DNA of 64,000 bases, taken from Membranipora membranacea (taxonomy: Eukaryota; Bryozoa; Gymnolaemata; Cheilostomatida; Membraniporidae). Positions 13,215 to 25,711 of this stretch are shown piece after piece. Positions within the stretch are counted from its first letter, which is position 1, and every line of letters starts with the position of its first letter. The translations under genes were made by a program, and so were the position numbers. The stretch is taken from NCBI GenBank assembly GCA_914767715.1, contig OU612067.1:8990001-9054000 (forward strand). Direction: 5' to 3'. Below the pieces are notes generated by a model. That model had not been told where the DNA came from, did not search any database, and saw only the letters and a program-made list of their open reading frames with translations.

Positions 13215-14439
13215 GATGAATATATCCTCTAATACTGGTTTATAGAGAAACTAGACAACAGTGGAATTTACTGTGGTGTACTATACTTTTTCTATAAGCA
13301 CACCTCTGTCTGTCACCTTCAAACCAAGTCTGTCTATTCAATACACTTTGATGTATTGTGCACTATTTTGCATTGTGTTAGCAGCAACCACCTGCTTATC
13401 CAGTTGTCTTGTTGCTAAGGGTTACAGGACATTGATTTGTAATCTCAAATAAATATATTATTATATTAAATGTTTTCTCAAAGGTTTTCCTTATCTAACA
13501 CAGTCAGGTGATTAAAATGATTAGCTGAGAGTTCATTGGGTCAGTTGATTTTACTAAAAATGTGTGGCTTTACGACTTCAAGGCAAGATTGGCCAATTAC
13601 AAACACAACATGAGTACTGTTAGCAGGTTCCCAGTAATAGAAAACAACAGCTTATTCTACTATAGTGATACTGTAAACTGGACTTGTTCCTAGAAAAGAA
13701 AGCTGATTGAGAATGCTCTTTTATTTTCCACATCCGTGTACACGTAATTACTTTGGGTAACGATGAGATTGACGATTTGCTTATCAAAGTTAGAATATCT
13801 AAGAAGAGTAGGCCTAATTCTTTTATATCTAATATTGGAAACTTGCAGGGGAAAGGTCGCAAATAAATAACTTCGGCCCAGTTCATGAAAAACAACTAAC
13901 TTGCAGTATATTATAACACATCTTGTATTATATTATAATGTAACATATAACTATTCACGATATAGTATAAACATACCGTAAATTATTGTGTTTCATAAAC
14001 GATATTATATTGCGTCGTTATCATACGTCATTAGGAATGTACCATAGAGATTCTATCAGAACAATAAATACTGATTTGATCGAAAATAAAGATCCTACGA
14101 GATTTTCAGAGAAAAGGCTTCAATTTAGTTGGATAAATTGTATATAAAAGTGAGAATGTACAAAGTATTTTTACTACATAGGCTATTGTCACCATCAGAT
14201 GTGTCATGTAAGGGAGATTTTCTGCAAATGATACGAACAGTACTATGATGGAAAAACTCTGAATAAATAGTCTAAAAATACCTGCATTTGCAGGGCTCAT
14301 ACAACAAAAATACATTTTCTTGCAATATTGCACTGAAGAAATATAGACTTCATAAATCATAATTACTAACCTTATTTGTATGATAAGCTCACAGAAAATT
14401 TCACTTCATACAACATCATTGCAGGCAGAAACACGCTCA
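13215..14439. other. Intergenic region between the 9-exon gene and PTS
   Basis: Both flanking genes are on the minus strand. This stretch should hold the promoter of the 9-exon gene and the PTS 3'UTR. A minus-strand AATAAA lies near 13720-13725, some 700 bases beyond the PTS stop. No exon was recognised. Confidence 0.45.
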
Positions 14440-17400
14440 CTATTCGCCGCGATAGGTGACCACATTTTTATCCGTCTCATGAAGCTTGACTTTATACAGT
14501 AAGGGTTTATGTTCCTCGCTCAGTACAATCTTAAGTTGGTCCCAGATATAGATGGCTATGTTCTCAGCAGTACTAAACACGGCATACAAATAAATGACAA
14601 TTCATTGCATACAAGTAAAACTGACACTTTCGATTACTAATAGCACAACCATAAAGTAACCAATTATTTGGTATGGGCCAGCCAGTTGGTTATAATTATT
14701 TCAGTATGTGAAAGAATACCAATAATATAATATGAATTGTTAAACATGATTAGGCCAATGTTAAATCTTGATCATCCTGAAAATTCCATTAGGAAAATAT
14801 CAATGTGTCAATGTGTAGAGAGTTGATAACACAATCCAAGTTAAATTTGAGGGTTTTTCATGATTTACAGACAAATGATTGCAAACCTGGGAAATTCGTA
14901 ATAATAAAAGGGTGCAACAAACGCTGGCCAGAATAAAATCCTGACCAGGCACGGACTGTAATAAGTGTAAGACGTTGTTGGTGCAAATGCTTGTTGGGTC
15001 AGAGAAATAGCGTGAGTTTAGGAGAGTGTTATCTGATGGCAAGGACACAACTAATTAAAAAGAGAATCACAGCAGCGTTAGCTTATCTTGAAAAGCTTTG
15101 TTGCTGGGGGGGGGGGGAGGAGAAACCACCCTTAAACAAAGCTTTTCAAGACAAGCTAAAGCAATCTCTGGTAATCAGGACAGATAAATCAGAGTTATCC
15201 TTACTTTTGGAAGGGGCACATAACTATAATAATAAATTATTCAGTATAACAAATAGTGGTATCAGAGAGCATATATATTAAATGATTAAGTCTCTGGTAG
15301 TGCTGGAAAATTTCCATTCATAATCATGAGAGATCAAATAAACAGATTATGTGGAATTTATTGGTGCGGAAATCTCACAAACAACACCTCTGTAATGAAT
15401 AACTGTCATCTAAGAATTGAGACTGAAAGGCATTATCCAAAACTTGAAAAGACATGATAGAACATTAATTACAAATGAAAATTCATTTATCTTTAATTCT
15501 GTACACATTCTGGTAAATTGTCCTTGCGCAAGTGAACTTGCATTATTATATAAAACCTCTAATGTCCGTTTATTTGAAAAGTTCAAAATAAATTATTGTT
15601 TTCTGGAAGTGTTAATGTGAATATACTTTTAAAGCGTCACTACAATAATAAATACAGACCAGGCAAACAGGTACTGTAGATTCAAACAATATCTCATCAT
15701 TGTAATATATGGTTTAGGGCTCACCTTACATGGTCTTTGAAATATGGCACATCAAAATCCAGGTGTTTATGATCCAGATTCTTCAGAACCTCCTAATAAA
15801 ACCACATAATAAATACATCAAACATAAATAAATATAATGATACCACAAATAAATGTACACATAAAGTTTTCTGACTGACATCTTTGAGGTTTAAGACCCT
15901 CTGCTGGACATTCTGTATTATTCAACCGACCTTGTCTAGAATATAAGCTTGTTGCTAGTACAGGATAACCGGAATATTGAGAGAATCTAACTTACCCTAG
16001 AGGAGTCAAGTAATCACAAAAGAAAAGTTCCCGTATCGCACAGGTTTGAAATAATCAAATTTATGGCTAGCTAACATTTTCTCAACTGCATTTCTACATA
16101 CTTTCTTTCTCCCAGTTGAGCTTGCATAACTTACCAAATCTATCATATCACCCCAAAATACTCTTAGTTTATGTTTATTCTTCTACGGCAGTTGAATTGT
16201 TTTAAATGCTCAGCCGCAAAGGGCAACATGTTGGAATTGCGCCCCCTTAGTGGAAAATATGCCCACTAAACAAACTGTTTATACACAATAGGTCAGGAAG
16301 AAAGGCTAATAGTATTTGTTATCAGATTTACCGAGGGTAACCCAGGGACAATAGCCTCGTGCCATACTGGGTCACAGGGTGCTAAAGTGTCATATCTGGT
16401 GGTACTTTCTACTTGGAATTAAATCTGAGATTATCACAGAGCAGCATGTCCAAATCCCTGGGGTGTGATTAATACTCTCAATTATCTACTGCCCTATTAG
16501 ATTACCTCTCACCTCAGTTCCTGAAGTGTTGGTAAATGGTCAGTGTTATGTTGACCACAAACACACGTGCGAGTAATGTGTTTGTGGTGGCCAAGTGATT
16601 GAACGACTTTCACCATTGATTTATGGCCAGTTCAATAATGGTTTTAGTATATTTGTAAAAGGCTGAGTAATAAAAAGCATTTGTCTTCTTGATTTAGAAG
16701 TTTAATTTGTCTGGTTGCCAGATCTTAGAATAAATCCAATCAATACTCTCACTGTAAATGATGTAGTGTTTCAACACAAGGTGATGGACATTTGGAAATT
16801 AATAATGACCACCGGCATTCAAAAAACAGGATACGGTAATTTTATCAATGAGTGTTTACGTTGTATGTCTTCGAGACAGAGCGTGGGAAATATGCCTGAG
16901 CATACTACAAAACAAGTTCCATTTACCTAGCCTTGTCACGCGGCCACTTTTTTGGTTTTGGGAAACCAAAAAAAAGTGGCTTCCTGACAAGGCGACCGAT
17001 TAACCTATATAAATTAGACTTGTTTATGATGCTCGACCAGAAATCATTTTTCAAATTGAAACAAGCAATACTAAATAAGTATTTTTCTTCTAATTAATTA
17101 TGTCTACTGGTCTTGCCGGAATTGTGTACATTCAAGATTACATGATGCAGACGTAAAAATTGCTACAAACCTAATTATTTTTCTGTCACTGCATGAAAGT
17201 CATTCAACAAAATGATTCGCTATGCATAAATGTTGAGGTAGAATATAACTCACTCACCTTCATTTTGATACAGAGCACAGCTAAATTCATGACCATACCA
17301 TTCTTAGGATCCACTGGGCCTTTCAAGGTCACCTCAACTAAAATCATAAGCGTTGAGTAATAACGAAATATTTGTAAAACTAGTTCCAAGGACAGCATGT

Positions 17401-18572
17401 TGTCCTGACATGACATGGCCTTGACCGAGTATAGTTTTATCTTCATATTTATCCGGTTAAAATGACATCTGGTACATAATCTTGAAAAGATGTTCTGAAA
17501 GTGATCTTTCAATATACGCCAATGACAGTGATACTTACATTTGTATATATACATATATACTTATTGATACATACCCTAGGGTAGTAAATGTTAGCTAGTA
17601 CTACATATTTAGCTAGCTGAGGTAGAAATCTGTTTAAAGTAAGTAGGGTGAGTAAATATTAGCTAGCTTTTAATTTAGCTATTACAAGCATGTACAAAAT
17701 GTGGAACTTTTCCTCCTGCAAATTACTTTACTCCTCTAGGATAGTTCATTATAAGCAAATAACAAGTAAATAACTATGTCTGTTTTATAAGTTGGTTTTG
17801 GCCACAGTACATCTGGCAAACTGCGGCACGCAGCGGTAGCTCAACTACATATTTTTCTGTTACAAATCCTTCTTTTAATGATAGCAGCTTTGGTTAAAAC
17901 CAACTCTCGCAGTAGATTGATTTTGCACTCCACTGGCGTGTTTTATAATTATGTATCTTTGGATACCCCTACGGTGTTAATTGCCCGAAATGTGTCAATT
18001 CAAGATAACATGATGCAGACGTAACCGTTGCGACTCACCTAATATTCAAAGCGAAGAGTATTATTTCCACGAGGAAACATCTTGAACAGAATCCAAAAAG
18101 TGAAATTTATTGCTAGCCAACATTTACACAACAATAATTATTACTTTATAAATAACTTCTGAACTTGGCTAGCAAAAATAGGCGCTAGCTTACTTAGACC
18201 CAAGCAAGCAAACTAACTTAATTCTATCTATTATTAACTCATCATTGGTAGATGAGACCCGGTATTTTGTAGTGTATCGTAATACCTCACTATTAAGTCA
18301 CCATTCTTTAGACTAAACAAGTTACATTGCACAAATATGAGTCCTTATCCCCTGTACTACTTGCAGGTCAACCCATGCAACAAACAGGTCAGCGTGTCTG
18401 GAAGATTCGAGCAGCGATTTTAAAAGTCACTTTTGATAACTAGTATGGTGACCTAATGAGTGAGGTATTACATTATTGATAACTACGCTCACCTTTGTAG
18501 TTGTGACCGTGACCATTAGGATTATTACACTGACCAAAAAGCTCCCTGTTCTCTTCATCGCTCAAATGTTTA
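14440..18572 (-). CDS. PTS: 6-pyruvoyl-tetrahydropterin synthase, C-terminal four exons (5' exon not found)
   Basis: Exons on the minus strand: 18572-18493, 17337-17258, 15792-15725 and 14572-14440, in frame and ending in a stop. The enzyme converts 7,8-dihydroneopterin triphosphate to 6-pyruvoyl-tetrahydropterin in tetrahydrobiopterin synthesis. Visible landmarks are [20 protein letters not shown], holding the catalytic Cys and the two Zn-binding His of [18 protein letters not shown], with the catalytic Asp-His; [13 protein letters not shown]; and the C-terminal [12 protein letters not shown] with the pterin-binding Glu. About 120 residues are present. Exon 18572-18493 enters in phase 2, so an upstream exon carrying the start and the first Zn-binding His must exist, but I could not find it between 18.6 and 23 kb. 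Identification is firm. Confidence 0.93.
15079..15158. repeat. Hairpin element with 24-bp inverted arms around a poly-G run
   Basis: Arms at 15079-15102 and 15135-15158 match at 23 of 24 positions (TAGCTTATCTTGAAAAGC against TAGCTTGTCTTGAAAAGC at the outer end). The loop holds about 12 G in a row. It lies in the last PTS intron and resembles a miniature inverted-repeat element. Confidence 0.75.
16931..16992. repeat. Inverted repeat in PTS intron
   Basis: Inner arms at 16943-16958 and 16963-16980 (GCCAC, T-run, GGTTT and its complement) are flanked by an outer pair CCTTGTC / GACAAGG. The arms differ only in homopolymer length. It is probably a miniature element or its end. Confidence 0.6.
17116..17175 (+). 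repeat. Duplicated intronic segment, copy 1
   Basis: Contains ATTCAAGATTACATGATGCA and then GACGTAA. A close copy lies at 17984-18045 in the neighbouring PTS intron. Both copies are about 60 bp in the same orientation, roughly 870 bp apart. Confidence 0.6.
17984..18045 (+). repeat. Duplicated intronic segment, copy 2
   Basis: Contains ATTCAAGATAACATGATGCA and then GACGTAA, one base different from copy 1 at 17116-17175 over this block. Confidence 0.6.
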
Positions 18573-21030
18573 CTGCAAACAAGATTGATTATTTATTGTT
18601 ATTATTATTATTATAAGGCCATGTGAAAAAAGAAGAAATTGATGGATTTGAGGACAGCCAGATCTACTATTTGTAAGGAGGAAAAAACCATGATATTTTC
18701 TTATTTTGGGTATAACAATTATAATATATCACCAACAAGTTTGTTGGTTGTGGTTGAGAATGGAATGTCACTACCAACAACCAGGTGATTGAGCCCTTAA
18801 ACTACTACATCCAATTGTTTTATCTTTTTACTATCACTGTAGTAGAAACGTCTGTGATTGAATTACTAAATGGTTTGATTTGAAATATGATTCAAGTTTC
18901 AACATATACGGTGTCACAATACAAACTCAATCTGAAATAGTTCCGAAAGATTATATGGATCGGAGGGTCCAAAATTATGCCTAGTTCACAATTGCAACAA
19001 AGTTACAATATTTTGGGAATTTTGAGCATAAAAATTTGAAGAGCGGTAAAACCAGCAACAGCCTCACGACTCTTCCAATTGTTTTGCTACCAGCTTTACC
19101 ACTCTTCAAGTTTGTGGCTCCTGTAATGTTCTTCTACAATGGGGACTCAGGCTTTAGAGACCTCTGACTGGACATTGTCTACCTGTGAAGCCGATGTGCT
19201 GAGCTGATTGATTCTATCCTGCTGATCTCTACAATTCTTTTGGGTTCAGCCATTTTTATTCTATCCTGCGAAGAAAACAAGAAAAATCCATTCAACGAGA
19301 ATGTTGCGGAACGTATCCACAAAACTTAAAAAAATATATAGTTTTTGAAACTCTGCATTGCGGGATTTACATAATTCCACAAGTGGAGTTTAAAGTAAGC
19401 TTGTTCGCAATCAGAAAAATCACAACTTATAGCTATATGTAGATATGTTACTCACCTCTAAAATCAATGACTGCCTGCCTGTATACCAGTAGCTACAATA
19501 ATACTCAAACACAGCTAGTACCCACTACACCACCTGCGTCGACTTCTGTAACAATAGGAGGAAGCATATAATTTGGTTTTTCTTGGCAACATGAAAATCA
19601 GTTTGTAATAAAAGAGAGATAGATACGTCATAGGGTGCTGGGGGCTGTAACAATCAACCTTGAAAGCGTGGCAACATGAAAAAGCAGTAGGTAATAAACG
19701 GGTATGTAATAGATCCTGCAAATCATTGTCATTAAGATATTAGATGTAACAAAGAGTGTTAGAATTCATTCATACACATCAGAATTGATTCAGCAAATTC
19801 TGTGATGTGCATTTTTCAATGATCAAAAGAACAGTATCAAAGGAAAAGTTAAGCATGCAAATGAACCACATGGAAATGCCACAGCACTTCCGTTCCGTTA
19901 CTGTTCAAATGAAACCGTAGTATTCAAAGAGCTATGAGCTCTTATACAACAAGCTTTTGCAAGATGATGGCTAATAATAATTTGAACAAAACATATATGA
20001 GGAAGCGAGAAAATGGACAGAAGATATTTCTGCAGATAATCTTTCAAATATGATCAATCAATATTTGAACTTCAAAAGGCTTAAGTGACCATTAGGTAAA
20101 TGCCGATATACCCCAACGAGTATTTGTGGTCAGTAAATTGACCACAAAATATTATTTTCATGTTTTGCAATAATAAATAAACAAATTCATAATCAAAGAT
20201 TTAATTTCACGTATTGTGCAATCAACAGCCCATTTCCAAAGCCACTTGTGGTCCCATTATTGAGTTTGCACAACTAATTTGTATTAAAATTAATATCATA
20301 TCAATTGAAAGGAACAGCTATATTTTTATCAGTATAATTTATCGCTACACTTTGACTTTAATTTTTTTATTATCATCTACTTTGAATCCATAATCATTAG
20401 TTTTATAATGAATGGGTTATCTTCATAAACATTCTATAAAGACCGCCAAAACCTATTGGCAGGTTGCCTGAACATTTTTACAAATAATTATCTAACTTCT
20501 AGTTGCTTTGCAAATGACCTAGATAGATCATTTAATAGTCTAGCCTCCGCGTACAGGATATGCAATGAGCTTGAAGCAGGCCAGGTTTCAAAGCAAATTT
20601 TGATTTTTCTACCTATTCAGCATCCTCTGTATGCGGTGGCACTCTGGGAATTGAAAAGTTTCTATACTTTCTAATCAATGCAGTTTGTGCAATTTGTTGA
20701 GTGAATGATGATTTTGAATGACTTAATTATTGTTAATTTGGTCTCTGTTAGCATTATTATCATACCTACCAGGCACAGAACATGCCCGTGTTATCGGTAA
20801 AGGAAGTGGGTTGGAGTTTTTTCAGGAGATTATTGGTGACAACAGCAGCTGTAAGAAAAGCTGACAACAGCATTTTGAGCAAGCATGTCGAAGGAACTCA
20901 CAGAAGTGAGATGGCATCTTTATATAGGGCCAGAGAATAAAAACCATTGTTTGAGTGGTTACGTTTCGGGTTCACACACATCAACCATAGGCCTATCACA
21001 CCACACGATACGCACATACCATAATAGCCT
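18573..21030. other. PTS upstream region without recognised exon
   Basis: This stretch probably contains the first PTS intron and possibly its first exon and promoter. Minus-strand donor-like sites occur near 19453 and 20763, but the codons before them do not resemble the PTS N-terminus. A second copy of the dispersed repeat lies at 18750-18880. Confidence 0.4.
18750..18880 (+). repeat. Dispersed repeat, copy 2
   Basis: Starts GGTTGAGAATGGAATG and ends GATTGAATTACTAAATGG, matching both ends of the copy at 10226-10386. The middle is diverged. Confidence 0.5.
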
Positions 21031-21035
21031 TATAA

Positions 21036-21730
21036 ATGATAAGAATTTCTAAACAATGTGATGGTTTAAATCTTTCATTAAACCCAACTAAGACCCAAGA
21101 AATTATGTTCTCAACCCAGCATGTTCAACCCCATACCCCTACTCTTGTATTGAATGGAACAAATATTGTATTGTCTGATAAAGTTAGATACCTTGGTGTA
21201 ATAGTGGATCAGGATTTGAGATTTCATGAGCATGTACAATCAGTGGTTACAACAGCAGCTAGAAGAATGTATATTGTGAAGAATTTTGTGTATTTCAGCT
21301 CTAAACCTCTAGCCAACATGTTATTCAAAAGCTTTATCATGTCCCTCATCTCCTATTGTTTACCTATCATTTTTACTTGTAACTATGTCAATGATAAAAA
21401 GGCTATCAGCAAGATTTTTAAAGATTGTTCTAAACTTGGTATTGAGTATCACGACATAGATTTACAAATTCAGAAACTAACTAAAACACTTGCCATCAGA
21501 TACATAGAAGACGATGAACATTTCATTAATGAATTTTGAAGTCAATGCCCCTCCGGAAGATATCGAACTGTTAAATATAGAGGAGCATGGGGCAGAGCCA
21601 GTTTTTTACGCCACCTTGTACATACTTTAAAAATGATATTTTACAAGCTTTTTTCCATTTTTGTTCATGTCTTCTTTTAAGGCCAGTATTTACACCGAAT
21701 TTCGATCAATCAATCAATCAATCGATAATA
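21036..21730 (+). pseudogene. 5'-truncated LINE (non-LTR retrotransposon) relic, reverse-transcriptase C-terminal part
   Basis: An open stretch of 167 codons (21036-21539) reads like the C-terminal part of a non-LTR reverse transcriptase. Landmarks are LNLSLNPTKTQEIMFS ('N..KTE/Q' motif), KVRYLGVIVDQDLRFHEHV (the YLGV.ID..L.F..H motif) and a downstream Leu-rich thumb-like region. The catalytic FADD motif and the endonuclease are missing. Untranslatable 3' sequence follows, ending in an ATCA microsatellite at 21705-21723, which is a usual 3' tail for CR1/L2-type elements. It is a dead copy. Confidence 0.8.
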
Positions 21731-22183
21731 ATATTAGCGGTACTAGAAGCAAAGCTTGTATATCTAAAAGCTGAAACTGGGCTATGGCTGCGTATCTTTC
21801 CGTCGCTGATAGAAGGATATATTTAACATCATGTCATTGCATGTCATCTTGCATTGGCTCTGTTTGGTTTTGTAGGAAAAGAAACCCAACGAGCCAGTGT
21901 CTACACATTGCTAGGCAGTATTGAGACTGTTTTGACAAGCTTTGATGGGTTTAGAGCTTGTCAAGACACAAGTAGCAGTACATGAAGAGGGTGCATTTTA
22001 GCATTTAATTTGATGGCCTTTCACACAAATTATGGTATGGGGAAAAAAGTACACTTTAACCTGTCTTGCCAAGACAGGTTACGTACACCCATGAATCATG
22101 ATAGTTTGTTTCAGTCATGTTATCATGGGGAGCCTTATACTGTGACTGGGTTAGACTTTCATCTGTGTTAACTACCACCATCC

Positions 22184-22227
22184 AATGTGTTGGCTTTCAG
22201 CTGACAGCCAACCAGAGCCAACACATT
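22184..22227. repeat. Inverted repeat, 12-bp arms
   Basis: AATGTGTTGGCT at 22184-22195 is complementary to AGCCAACACATT at 22216-22227, with a 20-base loop. Part of the arm also occurs near 9349-9361. Confidence 0.65.
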
Positions 22228-22492
22228 ACATTTGTTATTTAACCTGCTTGTGCAAAGCCAAATGAGCACGGTTGCACAATAAACCCCAGGCACCCATGAG
22301 CCAAGGCACCCATGATAACATGCCATTCATGAATTATTGTTGTTGTAGATGACCAATCAATCATAACAAACAAATATGCCTAGCAAGGAGGAACAGAACT
22401 GTTACTCCTTGGGCCTTCTAATAAACTTCAACTGGTTGGTTGCTGTCTCATTTATTTATTTATTGAGGTTTTCTAAAAGTTTATAATTAAAG

Positions 22493-22527
22493 CAATGAAC
22501 TCCCTCTTCTGAAGAGGGAGTTCATTG
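22493..22527. repeat. Near-perfect palindrome, 17-bp arms
   Basis: The sequence CAATGAACTCCCTCTTC pairs perfectly with GAAGAGGGAGTTCATTG around a single T. Such a palindrome can extrude as a cruciform. No gene is adjacent; UXT begins about 840 bases downstream. Confidence 0.8.
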
Positions 22528-23370
22528 ATTAAAGCAAATTAAAAATAACTTGTTGACCTCATACCTATAAATTAAGAAAAAATATACTTGCATCTGCAAA
22601 TTCAGTCTCTTCTGTCTTCTCCATGAAATAAGAGACTTGGTCGTTATGTCTTTGCACCCCCTCAATGTAGCCAATGTTATGTGGTTGTATTTTTAGCAAA
22701 AATATTTTCTGTTTTCATTTGAGTTTTGAAGCCTTTAAAACTTGGTTAGCTGTTGTGATTGTCTTGTGTTCTTTAATTGGTCAAATATGGATATAGCTCA
22801 TTTATGATTGGTTTGTGAGTTTGTAGCAGGCCGAGCTTCTCATTTCTATGAGTTTCCGGTCATGCCAAAATCTTGAATACAAAAACATTTGACTTGGTTG
22901 AAAGAGTTCAGAGTCTCAATTCCCTTATTTATGTCCTGATATACTTACCTACAGACAAATTACCATCTTAAAATGTTGTGATGCTAACCAATATTTCTCA
23001 TTGATCATTTAATACCTCTTTTTTGGTGGTACTTAACAGTTTTGTTTGTCACCAGCATGCATTGTATGTATTGTATGTATCATCATAAATGAAACATACA
23101 TAGGTCTAGGTGTAGGACTCCTCTACTGCAGTCAACTGTAGTTTTGTACAATGAATGATTGTAGTTCATTTGATTGGATTAAAAATACTATAAGTAGGGT
23201 CCTGTGGTCACTAGACTATAATAGTTGTTATGATTTTATTTTTAGTAAATATAATTCAGTCTGATTGGCAAACATTGTGCAAAAGTCACCATTTATTATT
23301 CTCAATATATTTGATATTATCATGTTTGGCATACACTTATTTCCTTAGGGTCTTCTCAGCCATTGTGAAC

Positions 23371-25009
23371 ATGGAATCTGTGGAACTTAAGACCAAAATA
23401 CAGAAGTTTGAGGAGTTTCTGAATGAACGATTGAGAGCTGACCTTGAGTGAGTCCTTTGCTATTACAAAACTAAACCAGTTCTGAAAGGTACATAACATT
23501 AGTTCTATGAAATCAAGGGTTAAGGGTGCATTGATATCCATCCATCCTTTGTTTCATTGAGTGGAAAGAACTTGGTCTACAAATATGTCCTTAAGACTGC
23601 AAATAATGTCTAAAGACTCTCGGACAACTTCCCAAGACTGTCTTGCAATGTCTCAAGACTACCTACAACACACCTTATGAGTCTTCACGCATCTGTCATC
23701 AGCGTCTGGTCAAGATGTCAATGGCTGATGTATATAGTTCGAATCCACAGTCAGAGCTCATGGCAACGCTTTTGTGGCAGTGTGTCCCCGACTGAAGGCC
23801 CTGATCTGGAAACTGATATATCTTGGTGCTCATTTTCATAGGACCATCAAATATGATGTGAATATCAAAGATAAATTTTCTCAATTTCCATGTTGCTGTA
23901 TGTCAATGGATAATCTTAGTGTGTCAATGTGTGTTGCAGAAAGGTAATGATAGCGCGAGACAAAGTCAGCGAGCAGTTGGCACAGTACTTACAGCTGAAG
24001 AATGTCATCGAACAGATTCAGTCCAATAATATGACCTCTGAACCTTTAAAAACACAAGTGGATCTGGGATGTAATTTCTATGTACAAGCAAAAGTGTAAG
24101 GGAAAATTTTATGTTATTGCAGGGTATCGTTGGTCTCTACTTCAAATTTGCAACACAGAGATCTAAATCAGCAAATTTGGTCCGTAGCAGTTGTGTATTC
24201 ATGAATTTTCCTTCCGTTTCAGACAGCATTTTGTCGAGACCTAGGCCATAACTTGAAGGGGTGGTAGCAGGAAAAAGAATTCAGAAATCTTGATGCTTTT
24301 CTGTTGAACAGCAGAGACATATACTCGCATTTGTATTTTCTATACCGTTAATTGGGGCACATTATAGAGGTTTGAATCATAAAACTGAACCAGGGAAATG
24401 AATGTATGTAATGATATTGCTATGTTATCCCTCGATTGATAGAACCATAAATTAGTTAATCAATCCATCACCATTACATTTTATACTGCCAATACTTTTA
24501 CTAACACATTTTTCTTGATTTCAGGCCAGACCCGTCCAAGATTTGCATCAACATTGGTCTGGGTTACCATGTGGAGTACACCTTACCAGAAGCGTTAACG
24601 CACATAGAGAGAAAAGTTAAAACACTGAAAAAGTCAGCGGAAAAACTAGCTGAGGACTCATCCAAAATTAAAGCCCATATTAAAATAGTTCTGGAGGTGA
24701 GTTGAGTCCATCAAGTGTCAATGTCATTTAAGTTTATATCATGTCCTCTATAAATGATTATAAGATGTCAGACAAAGGGATTGTAAAATAGCGGTCTTCT
24801 TAAATTTTACCAACAACCACTGTTGCTGACGTTTTTTGCTCAGTCAGTCACCAACAACATAAACTAGTGACCCGGATGAATGTTTTTGTGATTTTGAACA
24901 AGGAATTTTCTATGATGGTTTCTGATGTTTTGTCCATCCTTTGCAGGGTTTGAGAGAAATGCAAAATATCAGCGCAGAGAATCCAGAACCACCTCGATCT
25001 GTGTGGTGA
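23371..25009 (+). CDS. UXT: UXT, prefoldin-like protein (4 exons, complete)
   Basis: Exons 23371-23447, 23940-24095, 24525-24696 and 24947-25009 give 155 residues, about the size of human UXT. Hallmarks are ARDKVSEQLAQYLQLKNVIE, QVDLGCNFYVQAKV, an ALTHIERKVKTLKKSAEKL helix, KAHIKIVLEGLREMQ and a short disordered tail. It is an alpha-class prefoldin: two long coiled-coil helices joined by a beta hairpin. In mammals UXT joins the R2TP/prefoldin-like complex and acts as a transcription cofactor; that role is transferred by homology. The start is the ATG before ESVELK; an upstream in-frame ATG at 23230 is followed by unrelated hydrophobic codons and was not used. Confidence 0.95.
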
Positions 25010-25711
25010 CCTTACTGGTTTCTGTGTACGCTCAACTGTTCTTCGCATTTTACGACGTACTCATTGATAGTAGGCACAAAGCTGAGCAGTTCTGCTGAAG
25101 ATGACATGCATAAGACACTGTGGTATGATCTGTATTTCACAGCCAGGCATTGTCACTATTTTGTTATGGAAGCAGAGGATGAAAGTATGAGGTAATTTTG
25201 CATTGAATTCAGGTCTAACCTAACTTATCATTTTTCTATTCTCATCATGTATGTGAGGAAATGTAAATAAGCAATGACAACAACTGGATGTCAGTAATGA
25301 TACTGAACGGGCCTAGAGTGAGGAGAAATTGTAGTATTTCTAATTACCAACGGTGGATAATTAGTATCAATCGTGTGTTTCTGTTTATCTTAATTTTTCA
25401 TCTTTATTTTAAGAAAATAGTGTTGCACAGTACAAATAAATAACAGTCATGTATAACTTATATAATATATAATATATAATGTAGTTTTATAAATTAACAC
25501 AAAACAATCTGATAGAAAATAAAATATGTTTGACTCATAAGACAATATAACAAGTATGACATTTATCACTAACGCTATTTACATGATCGGACATTCAGAA
25601 TGAGAACTATCTGATGCCAATGAAAAATAAAGCCAATGTGGCTATGAAAAATATGTAACATTCCCAATAGACTTGGCATTATTAAGTCTATGAACATTCC
25701 CGAAATATGGC
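25010..25711. other. Convergent 3' ends of UXT and metalloproteinase A
   Basis: The two stop codons are 702 bases apart, on opposite strands. A plus-strand AATAAA at 25435-25440 suits UXT and a minus-strand AATAAA at 25409-25404 suits the metalloproteinase, so the two 3'UTRs may overlap by a few dozen bases. Confidence 0.55.

Larger units (their letters stand above)
21731..23229. other. Intergenic region with palindromes, upstream of UXT
   Basis: No exon was recognised. The region contains an inverted repeat at 22184-22227, a near-perfect palindrome at 22493-22527 and a short inverted AACCTGTCTTG/CAAGACAGGTT near 22060-22081. Confidence 0.5.

Noticed and set aside
20763-20920. Candidate first exon of PTS with a donor-like site near 20763
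   Set aside because: Translation in all frames lacks the FSAAHRL-type motif and contains stops.
23230-23370. Upstream in-frame extension of UXT
   Set aside because: The extra codons are hydrophobic and unlike UXT; the ATG at 23371 gives the normal family length.
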